Positions 44,743-55,200 are shown, counted from the stretch's first letter. The stretch is 64,000 nucleotides of DNA from Dyadobacter pollutisoli (GCF_026625565.1 NZ_CP112998.1:5272501-5336500), one strand, 5' to 3'. A program made the numbers and translations. The notes: a model not told the origin generated them from the letters alone.

Positions 44743-45987
44743 TTCTTTCACTTTGTCCATAATGGTGTCGGTTGCACCAATTCCCGAAAGCACATATTGT
44801 TCGTTTACCTTTCCGGCACCCATTCTATCGCCAGGGTTCTCAATCCATTGATTGATAGTACTTCTTGCTGAATCCGAGTCTGCGACCGCTATGGCACCGC
44901 CTTTCTCTTTCAGATCCACGGCTTCCTGAAACCGGTGGTACCCTTTATTGCCAAAAATAATCGGTAATCCGAATGTAGCCGCTTCGAGAATGTTATGAAG
45001 ACCTGCACCAAATGAACCTCCAATGTAGGCCATGTCACCATACCTGTACAGCGATGACAGCATACCGATATTATCAATAATCAGATAGTCAAATTGCTCG
45101 GTATCAGCTGTTTTGTCTAACTCAGAGTACAGCAATGATTTCCCTTCCAGACTGTTTCGCCAGCCTGAAATCTCGTCTTTTTTGATTTCATGCGGCGCGA
45201 TGATCGCTTTCAGTTTACCTTTTGAACCATTAAGAACCGGGATCAAAACCTGCATATCTGCCGCCCAGACCGAGCCTGCCACCATGCAAATTTTTTCATT
45301 CCTGAAAAGTGCGATTTCCGGCAGATCACGGGCATTATCTGCAATGGTTTTAACACGGTCAAACCTTGTGTCCCCGGCAATGCTGCATGACATAATTCCC
45401 GCTCCGTGAAGCAATTCAATGGACTGCGCATTTTGCACAAAAATATGATTGAAACTTTCAAGCATTCTTCTGAAAAACCCTCCGTAAGATTTGAAAAATA
45501 CTTGCCCTGGCCGGAATATGGAAGAAAAAGACAGAATATAACTCCCGTTTTTTTTGAGCTCAATCAGGTAATTAAACCAGAATTCGTATTTGATAAAAAA
45601 GACGATACGCGGATTGACAATTTCCACAAAACGCTTTGCATTCGATAATGTATCAAAGGGTAAGTAACAGATATAATCCGCGCCGCTGTAACTTTTACGG
45701 ATCTCGTAACCGGACGGAGAGAAGAATGTTAGCAGAATAAAATGACCCGGATACTGGTTTCGATAAGCCTCCATCACTGGCCTGCCCTGCTCAAATTCGC
45801 CCAGAGATGCTGCGTGGAACCATACGACCGGCCTGCCAGCTGCCAGGCTTTGAAACGACTTTTCCATCTCATCGATGAGCCCTTTCCTCCCGGTCACGCC
45901 AAGCTTTATTTTCCGGTTAAAAGGTGCAACAAATTGGATTAAAAATGCGAACAGATTTATTGTAAATTGATAAGCGATTTCGGCCAA
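44731..45987 (-). CDS. waaA: 3-deoxy-D-manno-octulosonic acid transferase (Kdo transferase)
   Basis: 418 residues. The best start is a TTG at 45987: the frame meets a stop a few codons upstream with no ATG between, and the next ATG would lose the N-terminal anchor (TINLFAFLIQFVAPF). GT-B glycosyltransferase features are VVWFHAASLGEFEQGRPV with the catalytic Glu, FFIKYEFWFNYL, MVAGSVWAAD and GGSFGAGLHNILEAATFGLP. It adds Kdo from CMP-Kdo to lipid A at the inner face of the inner membrane. Confidence 0.94.
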   Translation of the reverse strand: MAEIAYQFTINLFAFLIQFVAPFNRKIKLGVTGRKGLIDEMEKSFQSLAAGRPVVWFHAASLGEFEQGRPVMEAYRNQYPGHFILLTFFSPSGYEIRKSYSGADYICYLPFDTLSNAKRFVEIVNPRIVFFIKYEFWFNYLIELKKNGSYILSFSSIFRPGQVFFKSYGGFFRRMLESFNHIFVQNAQSIELLHGAGIMSCSIAGDTRFDRVKTIADNARDLPEIALFRNEKICMVAGSVWAADMQVLIPVLNGSKGKLKAIIAPHEIKKDEISGWRNSLEGKSLLYSELDKTADTEQFDYLIIDNIGMLSSLYRYGDMAYIGGSFGAGLHNILEAATFGLPIIFGNKGYHRFQEAVDLKEKGGAIAVADSDSARSTINQWIENPGDRMGAGKVNEQYVLSGIGATDTIMDKVKETLG

Positions 45988-46204
45988 AGGATTCTGATTA
46001 AAAGGATATTATGGAAAAATTTATTTGTAAAAACCGCACAGGTCCGCAGTCTTTGGCAGGCTTTTTTACTTCTTTTTTCGTTTAAAGAACATAAATGTAC
46101 AAAAAACCGTTAAAGTGGTGTCGGTATACAGCTGCTTACGCTATTATTTTGTACTTTCACTGTTCATACGACACATACATAGTCACAGAGAATTTATTTA
46201 TAAT

Positions 46205-46978
46205 ATGATGCGTGTAAAACTTTTACTTTCAGTATCTATTCTGTTTGCACTATCGACAGATATATACGCTCAACGCCGGACGACGAAGACTGAGGACAGT
46301 GAGGAGAGCTATAAATCATTCACTTCTGTGGGTATTACCACAAATACTAACTCAGGAATCCTGGGAGGCGCTGTATTTCGTCAGTCATCAGCCATTTCTT
46401 CCAAGCTGTTCGGTAAAAATCAATACAGATATCTGGCACTGGAACTGGTGAATGTAAAACACCCTAAAGAACTTTCTACCCAGGATTTTGTAACAGGCGC
46501 CAGGCTTGTTTACGGAAAGCAGAATTACCTGTTTGTTCTCAGACCAGAATATGGCCGGGAGCTGACATTATTCAACAGACATGAAGATGAAGGTATATCC
46601 ATCAGCGCGATTGTAGCAGCGGGTCCTTCACTCGGCCTTGAAAAGCCGTATATGGTTCAATTTCAGACTTCCGACGGCCGCGTGGTGACAGAACCTTTTG
46701 ACCCTGTAAAACACGCCGGAAGTTCTCAAACAACGGGAATAGTAGGCGCAGGAAGCTTTTTTCAGGGTTTTGGACAAACGAAAATCGTTCCGGGGCTTCA
46801 CGTAAAAACAGCGATGAGTTTTGAACTAAGCGCATTCAGGGAAAATGTGACAGGTGTGGAAATAGGTTTTATTGCAGAAGCATTTACCAGAAAAATTCAG
46901 ATTATGGCATTTGCTGAAAACAGAAGCTTCTATACTTCCGGTTACCTGACCCTTTATTTTGGAAGCAAAAAAAGATAG
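46205..46978 (+). CDS. exported protein of unknown function, probably outer-membrane
   Basis: 257 residues from MMRVKLLLSVSILFALSTDI, a signal peptide cut near YAQ. The mature part alternates polar and aromatic residues in short stretches (FTSVGITTNTNSGILGGAVF, YRYLALELVN, NYLFVLRPEYGRELTLF, ISAIVAAGPSLGL) and ends GYLTLYFGSKKR. This suggests a small beta-barrel with a terminal aromatic. I do not recognise the family. It lies 63 bp before lipA in the same direction; no functional link to lipoylation is apparent. Confidence 0.75.
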   Translation: MMRVKLLLSVSILFALSTDIYAQRRTTKTEDSEESYKSFTSVGITTNTNSGILGGAVFRQSSAISSKLFGKNQYRYLALELVNVKHPKELSTQDFVTGARLVYGKQNYLFVLRPEYGRELTLFNRHEDEGISISAIVAAGPSLGLEKPYMVQFQTSDGRVVTEPFDPVKHAGSSQTTGIVGAGSFFQGFGQTKIVPGLHVKTAMSFELSAFRENVTGVEIGFIAEAFTRKIQIMAFAENRSFYTSGYLTLYFGSKKR

Positions 46979-47041
46979 TTAATATTACTAATTGACGTTC
47001 CGGCACTTAAGCGACCGGGCTGTCAGAGATTACAGATTGAT

Positions 47042-47920
47042 ATGATTGAATTACCAGTGATCCCTTCGGAGCGTAGAAAAAGACCCGATTGGTTAAGAGT
47101 GAAACTTCCGGCAGGACCTGAATTCAGGAAAGTAAGGCAGCTGGTTGATAATTATAAACTGCATACGATATGTGAGAGCGGGAGCTGCCCGAATATGGGT
47201 GAATGCTGGGGTGCGGGTACTGCTACATTTATGATCCTTGGCAATGTTTGCACCAGAAGCTGCAGTTTCTGCGCAGTAGCTACCGGCCGGCCAAATGAAT
47301 ATGACGCGGATGAACCGAGACGCGTGGCTGAGGCGATCAAACTGATGCAGGTGAAACACGCCGTGATTACTTCCGTTAACCGTGATGAATTGAAAGACAG
47401 AGGCGCTGAAATATGGTACCAGACTGTACGCCAGGTAAAGGAAAACACTCCCGAGACTACGATTGAAACGCTTATTCCCGATGTGAAAAACAACTGGGAT
47501 GCGCTGATCCATATGATTGAAGCAGGCCAGGAAGTGGTTTCGCATAACATGGAAACCGTGGAACGTTTATACCGTGCGGTACGTCCTCAGGCAAAATATA
47601 CCAGAAGCCTTGAACAGATCAAACGGACCAAAGAATTCGGCCAGCGTACCAAATCCGGGATTATGCTGGGACTTGGCGAAACCATTGACGAAGTTCACAA
47701 GGCAATGGACGATCTGGTAGAGAATGGTCTTGATATCCTTACATTGGGACAATACCTGCAACCTACCAAAATGCACCATGAGGTGATCGAATGGATCACG
47801 CCGGAGATGTTTGAAAACTACAAAGAAGAAGGGCTGAAAAGAGGATTGAAATATGTAGAATCAGGCCCGCTGGTGCGTTCCAGCTATCATGCCGAACGTC
47901 ACGTGAATGTGCCGATTTAA
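47042..47920 (+). CDS. lipA: lipoyl synthase
   Basis: 292 residues. Both iron-sulfur clusters are present: the auxiliary one from CESGSCPNMGECW and the radical-SAM one from CTRSCSFC. The C-terminal RSSY motif whose Ser ligates the auxiliary cluster is also there (LVRSSYHAERH). It inserts two sulfurs into octanoyl groups on lipoyl domains. Followed by a strong terminator. Confidence 0.96.
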   Translation: MIELPVIPSERRKRPDWLRVKLPAGPEFRKVRQLVDNYKLHTICESGSCPNMGECWGAGTATFMILGNVCTRSCSFCAVATGRPNEYDADEPRRVAEAIKLMQVKHAVITSVNRDELKDRGAEIWYQTVRQVKENTPETTIETLIPDVKNNWDALIHMIEAGQEVVSHNMETVERLYRAVRPQAKYTRSLEQIKRTKEFGQRTKSGIMLGLGETIDEVHKAMDDLVENGLDILTLGQYLQPTKMHHEVIEWITPEMFENYKEEGLKRGLKYVESGPLVRSSYHAERHVNVPI

Positions 47921-47944
47921 ACATTGATTTTGAAAAGCATAAAT

Positions 47945-47984
47945 TAAAAACCCTGCTTACTTTCTTTAAGCAGGGTTTTTAATT
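47945..47984 (+). terminator. terminator of lipA
   Basis: AAAAACCCTGCTTA pairs perfectly with TAAGCAGGGTTTTT around a 7-base loop, with T-rich sequence after it. Confidence 0.9.
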
Positions 47985-48142
47985 TATAACAAATCGCAGT
48001 TCCATTCAAAACCAATAGACTAAGCCTGCTTTTTCCGTCATTTTAATTTGGTTAATGTCTTAAAAAAATTCAATTTTGTTTTTTAATCCATACACTAAGA
48101 GCGCAGTTCCGGACGGAATTAACCATTAATATTTTTTTATTT

Positions 48143-49423
48143 ATGCCATACTTATTCACCTCGGAGTCCGTATCTGAAGGACATCCTGACAAGGTAGCCG
48201 ATCAAATATCAGATGCTTTAATTGACAATTTTTTAGCGTGGGATACCAATAGTAAAGTAGCCTGCGAAACATTGGTAACTACCGGACAGGTGGTTTTGGC
48301 CGGAGAAGTAAAGACCAATACTTATCTTGACGTCCAGAAAATCACACGTGAAGTCATTAGAAAAATTGGTTACACGAAGAGTGAATACATGTTTGAAGCC
48401 AATTCCTGCGGAATTTTATCGGCCATTCATGATCAGAGCGAAGACATTAATCAGGGCGTAGACAGAGCCGTAGCTACTGAGAGTTTCGAGGAAAAAGCGA
48501 ACGCACAGGGAGCAGGTGACCAGGGAATGATGTTCGGGTACGCCACCCGCGAAACTGAAAACTACATGCCGCTTGCTTTGGATCTTGCCCACAAGATTCT
48601 TCAGGAAATGTCTTTTATCCGCAATAACGAGTCAGCGCTGATCCCTTACCTTCGTCCTGATGCGAAATCGCAGGTAACGATCGAATACAGCGACGAAAAC
48701 GTTCCATTGCGCATTGATACCATTGTAGTTTCTACGCAGCACGATGACTTCGATTCAGAGGCTTCCATGCTTGCCAAAATAAAAACCGATGTGATCAACA
48801 TTGTGATCCCTCGCGTTAAAGCAAAACTTACCCCTGCATTGCAGCAGCTTTTCTCCGGCGACATTACTTTCCACATTAACCCTACCGGGAAGTTTGTAAT
48901 CGGCGGACCTCACGGTGATACCGGGCTTACTGGCCGTAAGATCATCGTCGATACCTATGGCGGAAAAGGTGCCCACGGCGGTGGCGCATTCTCTGGTAAA
49001 GATCCTTCCAAAGTTGACCGTTCCGCGGCATATGCAACCCGCCACATTGCGAAAAACATGGTAGCATCAGGCTTGTGCGACGAAGTACTCGTTCAGGTTT
49101 CCTACGCGATCGGTGTGGCTGAGCCTTGTGGTTTGTATGTCAATACTTATGGTACATCCAAAGTAGCTGGCAACGATGGCGAAATCGCTTCGAAGATCGG
49201 AGAGATTTTTGACCTGCGCCCGTATGCTATCGAGCAGCGCCTGAAATTGCGTAATCCTATTTACTCTGAAACTGCCGCTTACGGTCACATGGGCCGCAAA
49301 AATGAGTTCGTCAAGAAATCATTCAAAGGAGCAAACGGAGAAGAAAAAGAAGTTGAGGTTGAATTGTTTACATGGGAAAAACTTGATTTCGTTGATGCAA
49401 TCAAATCAAAATTCTCTCTGTAA
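48143..49423 (+). CDS. metK: S-adenosylmethionine synthetase
   Basis: 426 residues, slightly longer than the E. coli enzyme (384). The family signatures are present: FTSESVSEGHPDKVADQISD, GAGDQGMMFGYA and GGGAFSGKDPSKVDRSAAY. It makes S-adenosylmethionine from methionine and ATP. The extra length is mainly in the insert around IDTIVVSTQHDD and the C-terminal end. I looked upstream (47985-48142) for a SAM riboswitch and found no convincing fold. Confidence 0.96.
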   Translation: MPYLFTSESVSEGHPDKVADQISDALIDNFLAWDTNSKVACETLVTTGQVVLAGEVKTNTYLDVQKITREVIRKIGYTKSEYMFEANSCGILSAIHDQSEDINQGVDRAVATESFEEKANAQGAGDQGMMFGYATRETENYMPLALDLAHKILQEMSFIRNNESALIPYLRPDAKSQVTIEYSDENVPLRIDTIVVSTQHDDFDSEASMLAKIKTDVINIVIPRVKAKLTPALQQLFSGDITFHINPTGKFVIGGPHGDTGLTGRKIIVDTYGGKGAHGGGAFSGKDPSKVDRSAAYATRHIAKNMVASGLCDEVLVQVSYAIGVAEPCGLYVNTYGTSKVAGNDGEIASKIGEIFDLRPYAIEQRLKLRNPIYSETAAYGHMGRKNEFVKKSFKGANGEEKEVEVELFTWEKLDFVDAIKSKFSL

Positions 49424-49440
49424 ATTTTCTCAGATATGAC

Positions 49441-49476
49441 AAATAAGGCCGGCCAGTTACCGGCCTTATTTTTTTA
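49441..49476 (+). terminator. terminator of metK
   Basis: AAATAAGGCCGG pairs perfectly with CCGGCCTTATTT around CCAGTTA, followed by a T-run. Confidence 0.9.
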
Positions 49477-49638
49477 TTTTGCCACGACATTAATTTTATT
49501 CGGAAAGTTGCCATTTTTGCAGAATAATAATTTGAATGCCCAACTAATGTTTACCTTTCACTAATAAATTCGGGATATTACCGTTCCTAAGGGGCTGAGT
49601 AAAACTTCTATAACGATCCCGCGCATCCCCTCTTCCAT

Positions 49639-50721
49639 ATGAAATATCAGAAAATCAAATTTAACAATCTCGAAAAAAGCACCTTTTTCCCAACACTGCG
49701 ACAGCGGGTCGATCAGCATTTCTCCACGAACAATCTCTGCAAGTCGGGTGGGAAGAAGATCATTTACAAGGCTTTCTTCATGTTGAGTTTGTACCTGATC
49801 CCTTATCTGTTGATCCTGTCGGGATACTTTTCAGCCTATGCGATGTTTGCGATGACGATCGTCATGGGATTTGGTGTGGCAGGAGTGGGAATGTCGGTTA
49901 TGCACGACGCCATTCACGGCTCGCTGGCGACGTCCAACATTCTGAATAAATTTTTCGGGGCCTCTATTTACCTGCTGGGTGGCAATGCTTACAACTGGGA
50001 GGTACAGCATAACAGGTTGCACCACACATACACCAACATTCACGAAGTAGATGAAGACATTACAGGCAAATTTCTGCTGCGTTTATCGTTTCAGGAAAAA
50101 CAAAAGAGCATTCACCGTTTCCAGCATATTTACGCATTCTTTCTATACAGCCTGATGACATTGTCATTTTTATGGAAGGATTTTAAGGAGATCTCCCTGT
50201 TTAACGAAATGTCAAAATCGGGGATGACCAAGCCGTTCCCTAAAAAAGAACTCATTAGGTTGATCATTACCAAACTGGCCTATGTGGTCTTTATCTGCGT
50301 TATCCCGCTCTATTTCACGTCACTGAGCTTTGGACAATGGCTTATTGGCTTTTTTGCCATGCATTGCACAGCTGGAATGATTCTGAGTACTGTATTTCAA
50401 ATGGCGCATGTGGTGGAAGGCGTAGATCAGCCTGAGCCAAATAACACAGGCTGTGTAGAAAACGCATGGGCAGTTCACCAGTTGCAAACGACCTCTAACT
50501 TTGCCGGTAAAAACCGCTTTTTATCGTGGTATATCGGAGGGTTGGATTATCAGATAGAGCATCATTTGTTTCCTTCCATTTCTCATATCCATTACCACGC
50601 TTTGTCCCCTATTGTGCGGCAAACGGCATTGGAATTTGGATTGCATTATAATGCGAAAGCCAATTTTGCAAACGCACTTGGCTCTCACATTCGTATGCTG
50701 AAAAGTATGGGCACCAGATAA
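49639..50721 (+). CDS. membrane fatty acid desaturase (linoleoyl-CoA desaturase-like)
   Basis: 360 residues with about four membrane segments (FFMLSLYLIPYLLILSGYF and others). The three His boxes of the di-iron site are HDAIHGS, HNRLHHTY and QIEHHLFPSISH. The last box starts with Gln, as in front-end desaturases, but there is no fused cytochrome b5 domain. It introduces a double bond into acyl chains using O2, in line with aerobic life and membrane-fluidity control. Confidence 0.9.
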   Translation: MKYQKIKFNNLEKSTFFPTLRQRVDQHFSTNNLCKSGGKKIIYKAFFMLSLYLIPYLLILSGYFSAYAMFAMTIVMGFGVAGVGMSVMHDAIHGSLATSNILNKFFGASIYLLGGNAYNWEVQHNRLHHTYTNIHEVDEDITGKFLLRLSFQEKQKSIHRFQHIYAFFLYSLMTLSFLWKDFKEISLFNEMSKSGMTKPFPKKELIRLIITKLAYVVFICVIPLYFTSLSFGQWLIGFFAMHCTAGMILSTVFQMAHVVEGVDQPEPNNTGCVENAWAVHQLQTTSNFAGKNRFLSWYIGGLDYQIEHHLFPSISHIHYHALSPIVRQTALEFGLHYNAKANFANALGSHIRMLKSMGTR

Positions 50722-50750
50722 CCCCACACGATCCTTCACACATTCGTTCA

Positions 50751-53700
50751 TTACAAATGTGTTTGTTCTTCCAGTTCACTCTGGCGGGCGACGCGTTCTA
50801 TCATTTTCATTTTCTCAAAGTTTTTGGGCCTTGAAAAGAATGTATAGATGGCCGGGATTACGTATAATGTAAGTACCAGCGAGAAGAGCAATCCTCCCAT
50901 AATTACAATCCCCATCGACATCCTGCTCTTACCGGCAGAACCCAGCGCCATCGCAATCGGCAGCGCACCCAGCACCGTAGCAAGGCTGGTCATCAAAATC
51001 GGCCTGAAACGCAGGGTAGCGGCTTCCAATGCAGCCTCGCGCACGCTTCTTCCCTGCTCCCGCAGCTGATTGGCAAATTCTACGATCAGAATTCCGTTTT
51101 TCGTCACAAGACCAATCAGCATGATCATCCCGATCTGGCTGAAAATATTCAATGTCTGATCAAAATACCACAATGAGAACACCGCACCGCCAATCGCCAG
51201 CGGAACTGTAAACATGATGATAAACGGATCGATAAAGCTTTCAAACTGCGCCGCGAGGATAAAATAGATCAGTACCAATGCCAAAAAGAATGAGAACATG
51301 GTATTGGAAGAACTTTCAGCATAATCCCTCGATGATCCGCTCAGAGAAGTCTGTATCGATTCGTCTTTAAGCTTATCCCGGATCCTGTCCATAGCTGCTA
51401 TGCCGTCGCCGATGGTTTTACCCGGTGCCAGTGCAGCCTGCACGGTAGCGCTCATATAACGGTTATAATGGAATAATTGCGGCGGACTGCTTTCCTCTTC
51501 GGCCTTCACAATGTTGTCCAGCTGTACCAATCTCCCGGTATTGGTTTTGACAAACATACTTTTCAAATCCAGCGGCTCGTCGCGGTTGACACGGTCATAC
51601 TGGCCTATCACCTGATACTGCCGCCCATTCATTGTAAAATAGCCAAAACGCTGCCCCGCGAAAGCCAGCTGCATGGTTTGAGCGACATCCTGCACCGATA
51701 CTCCCAACGACTTCGCCTTCTCCCTATCGATTTTGATCTGGATTTCAGGCTTGCTGAATTTCAGGTTCACATCAGTGATCGCGAATGTGGGATCACTGGA
51801 CGCTTCCTCCATGAATCTGGGAAGATACTCGCGTAATTTTTCAAAATCCGGCGCCTGAATGACATACTGGATCGGCAAACCGCCTCGCGAATCCACAGAT
51901 ATCGTTTGCTGCTGCACCACGAAAGACTTCGCGTCCGGCATTTGTTTCAGTCTTTGATTGATATAATCCGCAATTTCCTGCTGCGATTCTATACGAAATT
52001 TCCTGTCTACCAATGCTATACGGCCGCTTCCTGTATTAGCTGCCCCAAGCCCGGAATTTCCAGGTGAAGTTATTAACATCAGGCCTTTTCTGCCCGGCAT
52101 CGAGTCCATTAACATATTGCCTACCTGCTGAACATATCTGTCGGTAAATTCAAACGAAGAACCCTCCGGCGCTGTCATGTTGATACGAAACCAGTTGCGG
52201 TCGTCCAGGGGCGCCAGTTCCGATTGCAGGCCTTTTCCAAAAAACCAGATCATACCCACTGTTATCAATACAATGGGGACAGCAACCCAGCGCATTTTGA
52301 GAAACTGACCTAATGCATTGCCATAATTCTCTGTGATTTTCTCAAAGAAAGGTTCTGTTTTTTCATAAAACCAGCTCTTTTTGTGTGTTTTACGAACCAG
52401 GTAAGCATTGAGCATCGGAGTCAATGTCAGCGAAACAAATGCAGAGATCAAAACCGCTGCGGAGATCACGATACCAAATTCCCGGAAGAGCTTTCCGACA
52501 AAACCTTCCATAAATATCACCGGAAGAAACACAGACGCCAATGTGATGGAAGTTGATAAAACTGCGAAAATGATCTCGTTAGCCCCTTTGATAGCCGCCT
52601 CTATCGGACTCATCCCCTGCTCTATCTTTTTGAAAATATTCTCCGTGACTACAATACCGTCATCCACCACAAGCCCGGTCGCCAGTACGATCGCCAGCAG
52701 CGTAAGCACATTGATGGAGAATCCCATGATATACATTACAAAGAAAGTCCCGATCAGCGATACCGGAATGTCGATCAGCGGCCTGAAAGCGATCAGCCAG
52801 TCGCGGAAAAACAGGTAGATGATGATCACCACCAGAATAATCGCGATCAAAAGCGTTTCGCCTACCTCTTCAATGGACCTTTCTACAAAAATCGTATTGT
52901 CGATCAGCGTGTCCAGCTGGTAATCCTTCGGCAGCTCTCTTTTGATATCCGCCATCCGCTTATTTACTTCCTCGGCGATGTTGAGGTAATTGGCGCCGGG
53001 CATCGGGGAGATCGCCAGACCGATCATCGGAACATTATCGAGCCGTAAAATCGTCTCTTCATTCTCCGGCCCAAGCTGGGCATAGCCAATATCCTTTAAA
53101 TGAATGGTTTGCGTGGCTGAATTCTTAATGATCAGCTCGTTAAAATCCTCTTCGGTACGAAACCGGCCAATGGTTTTTACGGTAAGCTCGGTATTATCCC
53201 CGGCGATTTTTCCGCTTGGCAATTCTACATTTTCCCGGTCCAAAGCCACTTTCACATCCTGCGTCGTGATACCCAATGCAGCCATTTTTATCGGGTCCAT
53301 CCAAACGCGCATTGCATATTTTTTCTGACCAAATATCCGAATCTCACTCACGCCTTCAATGGTCTGCAAGCGCTGCGCGATTACATTTTCGGCATAGTCA
53401 CTCACTTCGAGGTGAGATCTTGTATCGCTTTTGAATGTCAGTACAATGATCGGTTCCGAGTTGGCATCCGCTTTGGCCACCACCGGCGGGCCATCGATAT
53501 CAAGCGGTAATGTCCTCGACGCCGACCCTACTTTGTCCCGCACATCATTGGCAGCACGTTCCATATCCACCCCAATGTCGAATTCCACCGTGATCTGGCT
53601 TGTTCCCTGGCTGCTGGTAGAGTTAATGGATTTGATCCCTTCGATGCTGTTCAGCTGTTTTTCGAGCGGCTCAGTGATCTGGGATTCAATAATGTCGGCA

Positions 53701-53864
53701 TTGGCACCGGTATAACTGGTCCGGATGGACACGACCGGCGGGTCAATGGATGGAAATTCCCGCATCCCCAGGAATTTATACCCCAAAAAACCGAAAAGAA
53801 TGATCAGCAGGTTCATGACAATCGCAAGAACCGGTCGCTTGATAGAGAGAGTTGAAATACTCAT
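50751..53864 (-). CDS. RND efflux transporter, inner-membrane pump (HAE1/AcrB-like)
   Basis: 1037 residues, the usual size. Opens MSISTLSIKRPVLAIVMNLL. The proton-relay Asp pair is in ATGLVVDDGIVVTENI. Porter and funnel domains lie between the two halves of membrane segments; the second half includes LALVLIYFILAAQFESFIDP and LIGLVTKNGILIVEFANQL. It exports drugs or other amphiphiles with an adaptor and an outer-membrane channel. The adaptor gene lies 22 bp upstream in the same transcript. No TolC-type channel is encoded beside it. Confidence 0.95.
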   Translation of the reverse strand: MSISTLSIKRPVLAIVMNLLIILFGFLGYKFLGMREFPSIDPPVVSIRTSYTGANADIIESQITEPLEKQLNSIEGIKSINSTSSQGTSQITVEFDIGVDMERAANDVRDKVGSASRTLPLDIDGPPVVAKADANSEPIIVLTFKSDTRSHLEVSDYAENVIAQRLQTIEGVSEIRIFGQKKYAMRVWMDPIKMAALGITTQDVKVALDRENVELPSGKIAGDNTELTVKTIGRFRTEEDFNELIIKNSATQTIHLKDIGYAQLGPENEETILRLDNVPMIGLAISPMPGANYLNIAEEVNKRMADIKRELPKDYQLDTLIDNTIFVERSIEEVGETLLIAIILVVIIIYLFFRDWLIAFRPLIDIPVSLIGTFFVMYIMGFSINVLTLLAIVLATGLVVDDGIVVTENIFKKIEQGMSPIEAAIKGANEIIFAVLSTSITLASVFLPVIFMEGFVGKLFREFGIVISAAVLISAFVSLTLTPMLNAYLVRKTHKKSWFYEKTEPFFEKITENYGNALGQFLKMRWVAVPIVLITVGMIWFFGKGLQSELAPLDDRNWFRINMTAPEGSSFEFTDRYVQQVGNMLMDSMPGRKGLMLITSPGNSGLGAANTGSGRIALVDRKFRIESQQEIADYINQRLKQMPDAKSFVVQQQTISVDSRGGLPIQYVIQAPDFEKLREYLPRFMEEASSDPTFAITDVNLKFSKPEIQIKIDREKAKSLGVSVQDVAQTMQLAFAGQRFGYFTMNGRQYQVIGQYDRVNRDEPLDLKSMFVKTNTGRLVQLDNIVKAEEESSPPQLFHYNRYMSATVQAALAPGKTIGDGIAAMDRIRDKLKDESIQTSLSGSSRDYAESSSNTMFSFFLALVLIYFILAAQFESFIDPFIIMFTVPLAIGGAVFSLWYFDQTLNIFSQIGMIMLIGLVTKNGILIVEFANQLREQGRSVREAALEAATLRFRPILMTSLATVLGALPIAMALGSAGKSRMSMGIVIMGGLLFSLVLTLYVIPAIYTFFSRPKNFEKMKMIERVARQSELEEQTHL

Positions 53865-53886
53865 AATGGAGAATTAATGTGGGTGC

Positions 53887-54957
53887 TCAATTCACCTTAA
53901 CAGCGGTGTTAGGCTTAATCGCGATGATACCGGAAGTAATCAGTGAGTCGCCCGGCTGCAATCCTTCAATGACCTGTATTTTCTTGTCCGTTCTGAGGCC
54001 GGTCGTTACCATCACCTCCTGCGCTTTTCCGTTTTTAACCAAAAAGACCTTTTTTCCTTTCAAAACAGGGACTATGGCCTCTGTCGGGATCATCATTGCC
54101 TTTTTATTAGCGTCCAGATCGGCCAAAACTTTCACAAACATGCCCGGAAAAAATCGTCCTTCGGGATTTTGCGCAACCGCCCTCACCCGTAATGTTCTCA
54201 GGTTTTCGTCCACTTTCGGGTCCACCGCCAGGATTCTCGCATTGAAGGTCGAAGGATCGCCGTCGAGGTTAAATTTGACGACATTACCTACCCGGATATT
54301 CGGTGTATATTTTTCTGGAACGGTGAAGTCGATCTTAACAGGATTGCTTTGGACAATGGTGACGATGGGCGTACCCGGTGACATATATGCGCCTTCGCTG
54401 ATGAATTTCAATCCTATCCTTCCGCTAAATGGTGCGCGGATCTCCGTTTTGGCAAGCTGCGCCTCTATCACTTCCCGCTCCGCTTCCAGCACCCTGATGT
54501 TATTGGAAGTAACATCGTATTCTTCCAGGTTAATGGCTTCCACATTCAGCAATTTCTTCTGGCGGGCTTCTATTTTCTTACTAAGCTCTTGATTATAAGT
54601 TACTTTTTGAAGTTGCGCCCGTAGCTCTCGGTCATTGATCTTGGCGATAAGCTGGCCTTTGGTAATATAAGCGCCTTCCTGAATGTCCAGTTTAATCAGC
54701 TTTCCGGAAGTTTCAGCCATCAGGTTTACCTCCTCATTGGGCAAAACAGTACCCGACGCAAAAATCTGGTTCTCAATAGTCTCCCTGCCGACGACGTACA
54801 CATTGACCGGCACAGCGCCTCCACCAGTATTTGAACCCTTACTAGCCCCGCCTTTTTTCATTTCCGAAGGCTTATCTTTTCCGGGTTTCGAGAAAACAAA
54901 AAGTTTGCCCAAAATCAGTAAGATAATAACTCCTCCAACCAACATGATGGTACGCAT
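53887..54957 (-). CDS. RND periplasmic adaptor (membrane fusion protein)
   Basis: 356 residues with an N-terminal anchor (MLVGGVIILLILGKLFVF), not a lipobox. Order: lipoyl-type half motifs (LDIQEGAYITKGQLIAKIND; TEIRAPFSGRIGLKFISEGA), a helical hairpin between them (SKKIEARQKKLLNVEAINLE), beta-barrel (VKIDFTVPEKYTPNIRVGN) and membrane-proximal domains. It joins the RND pump at 50751-53864 to an outer-membrane channel. Gly-rich and Lys-rich linker after the anchor. Confidence 0.94.
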   Translation of the reverse strand: MRTIMLVGGVIILLILGKLFVFSKPGKDKPSEMKKGGASKGSNTGGGAVPVNVYVVGRETIENQIFASGTVLPNEEVNLMAETSGKLIKLDIQEGAYITKGQLIAKINDRELRAQLQKVTYNQELSKKIEARQKKLLNVEAINLEEYDVTSNNIRVLEAEREVIEAQLAKTEIRAPFSGRIGLKFISEGAYMSPGTPIVTIVQSNPVKIDFTVPEKYTPNIRVGNVVKFNLDGDPSTFNARILAVDPKVDENLRTLRVRAVAQNPEGRFFPGMFVKVLADLDANKKAMMIPTEAIVPVLKGKKVFLVKNGKAQEVMVTTGLRTDKKIQVIEGLQPGDSLITSGIIAIKPNTAVKVN

Positions 54958-55200
54958 AGATCAATTAAAAATAAATTTCGTTCAATTAGAATACTAATAA
55001 ATTATATTTCTGTAAAGTCCTATTTTAAAGATACTTCATATTGTACAAAGCGGCAATTAGATAGTTTTATACTTTTCCTGTAATCCATATTTCTCGTAAC
55101 CAATGCTTTTTAAATACGGCCTTTGGATAATTGGTTTGTAAAAAATTCTTCCTTTCGCTTACATTTATTTTTCTCTGGAACATTACTTCATCCGGCTACA
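54958..55200. promoter_or_regulatory. divergent region, efflux operon / alpha-2-macroglobulin
   Basis: 243 AT-rich bases between divergent starts. An open extension of the alpha-2-macroglobulin frame to 55123 (MDNWFVKNSS) is not protein-like before the signal peptide. Promoters for both directions should be here; no specific operator is visible. Confidence 0.4.

Noticed and set aside
47985..48142. SAM riboswitch upstream of metK
   Set aside because: The gap is AT-rich, and I could not find the paired helices or conserved cores of SAM-I or SAM-II riboswitches.
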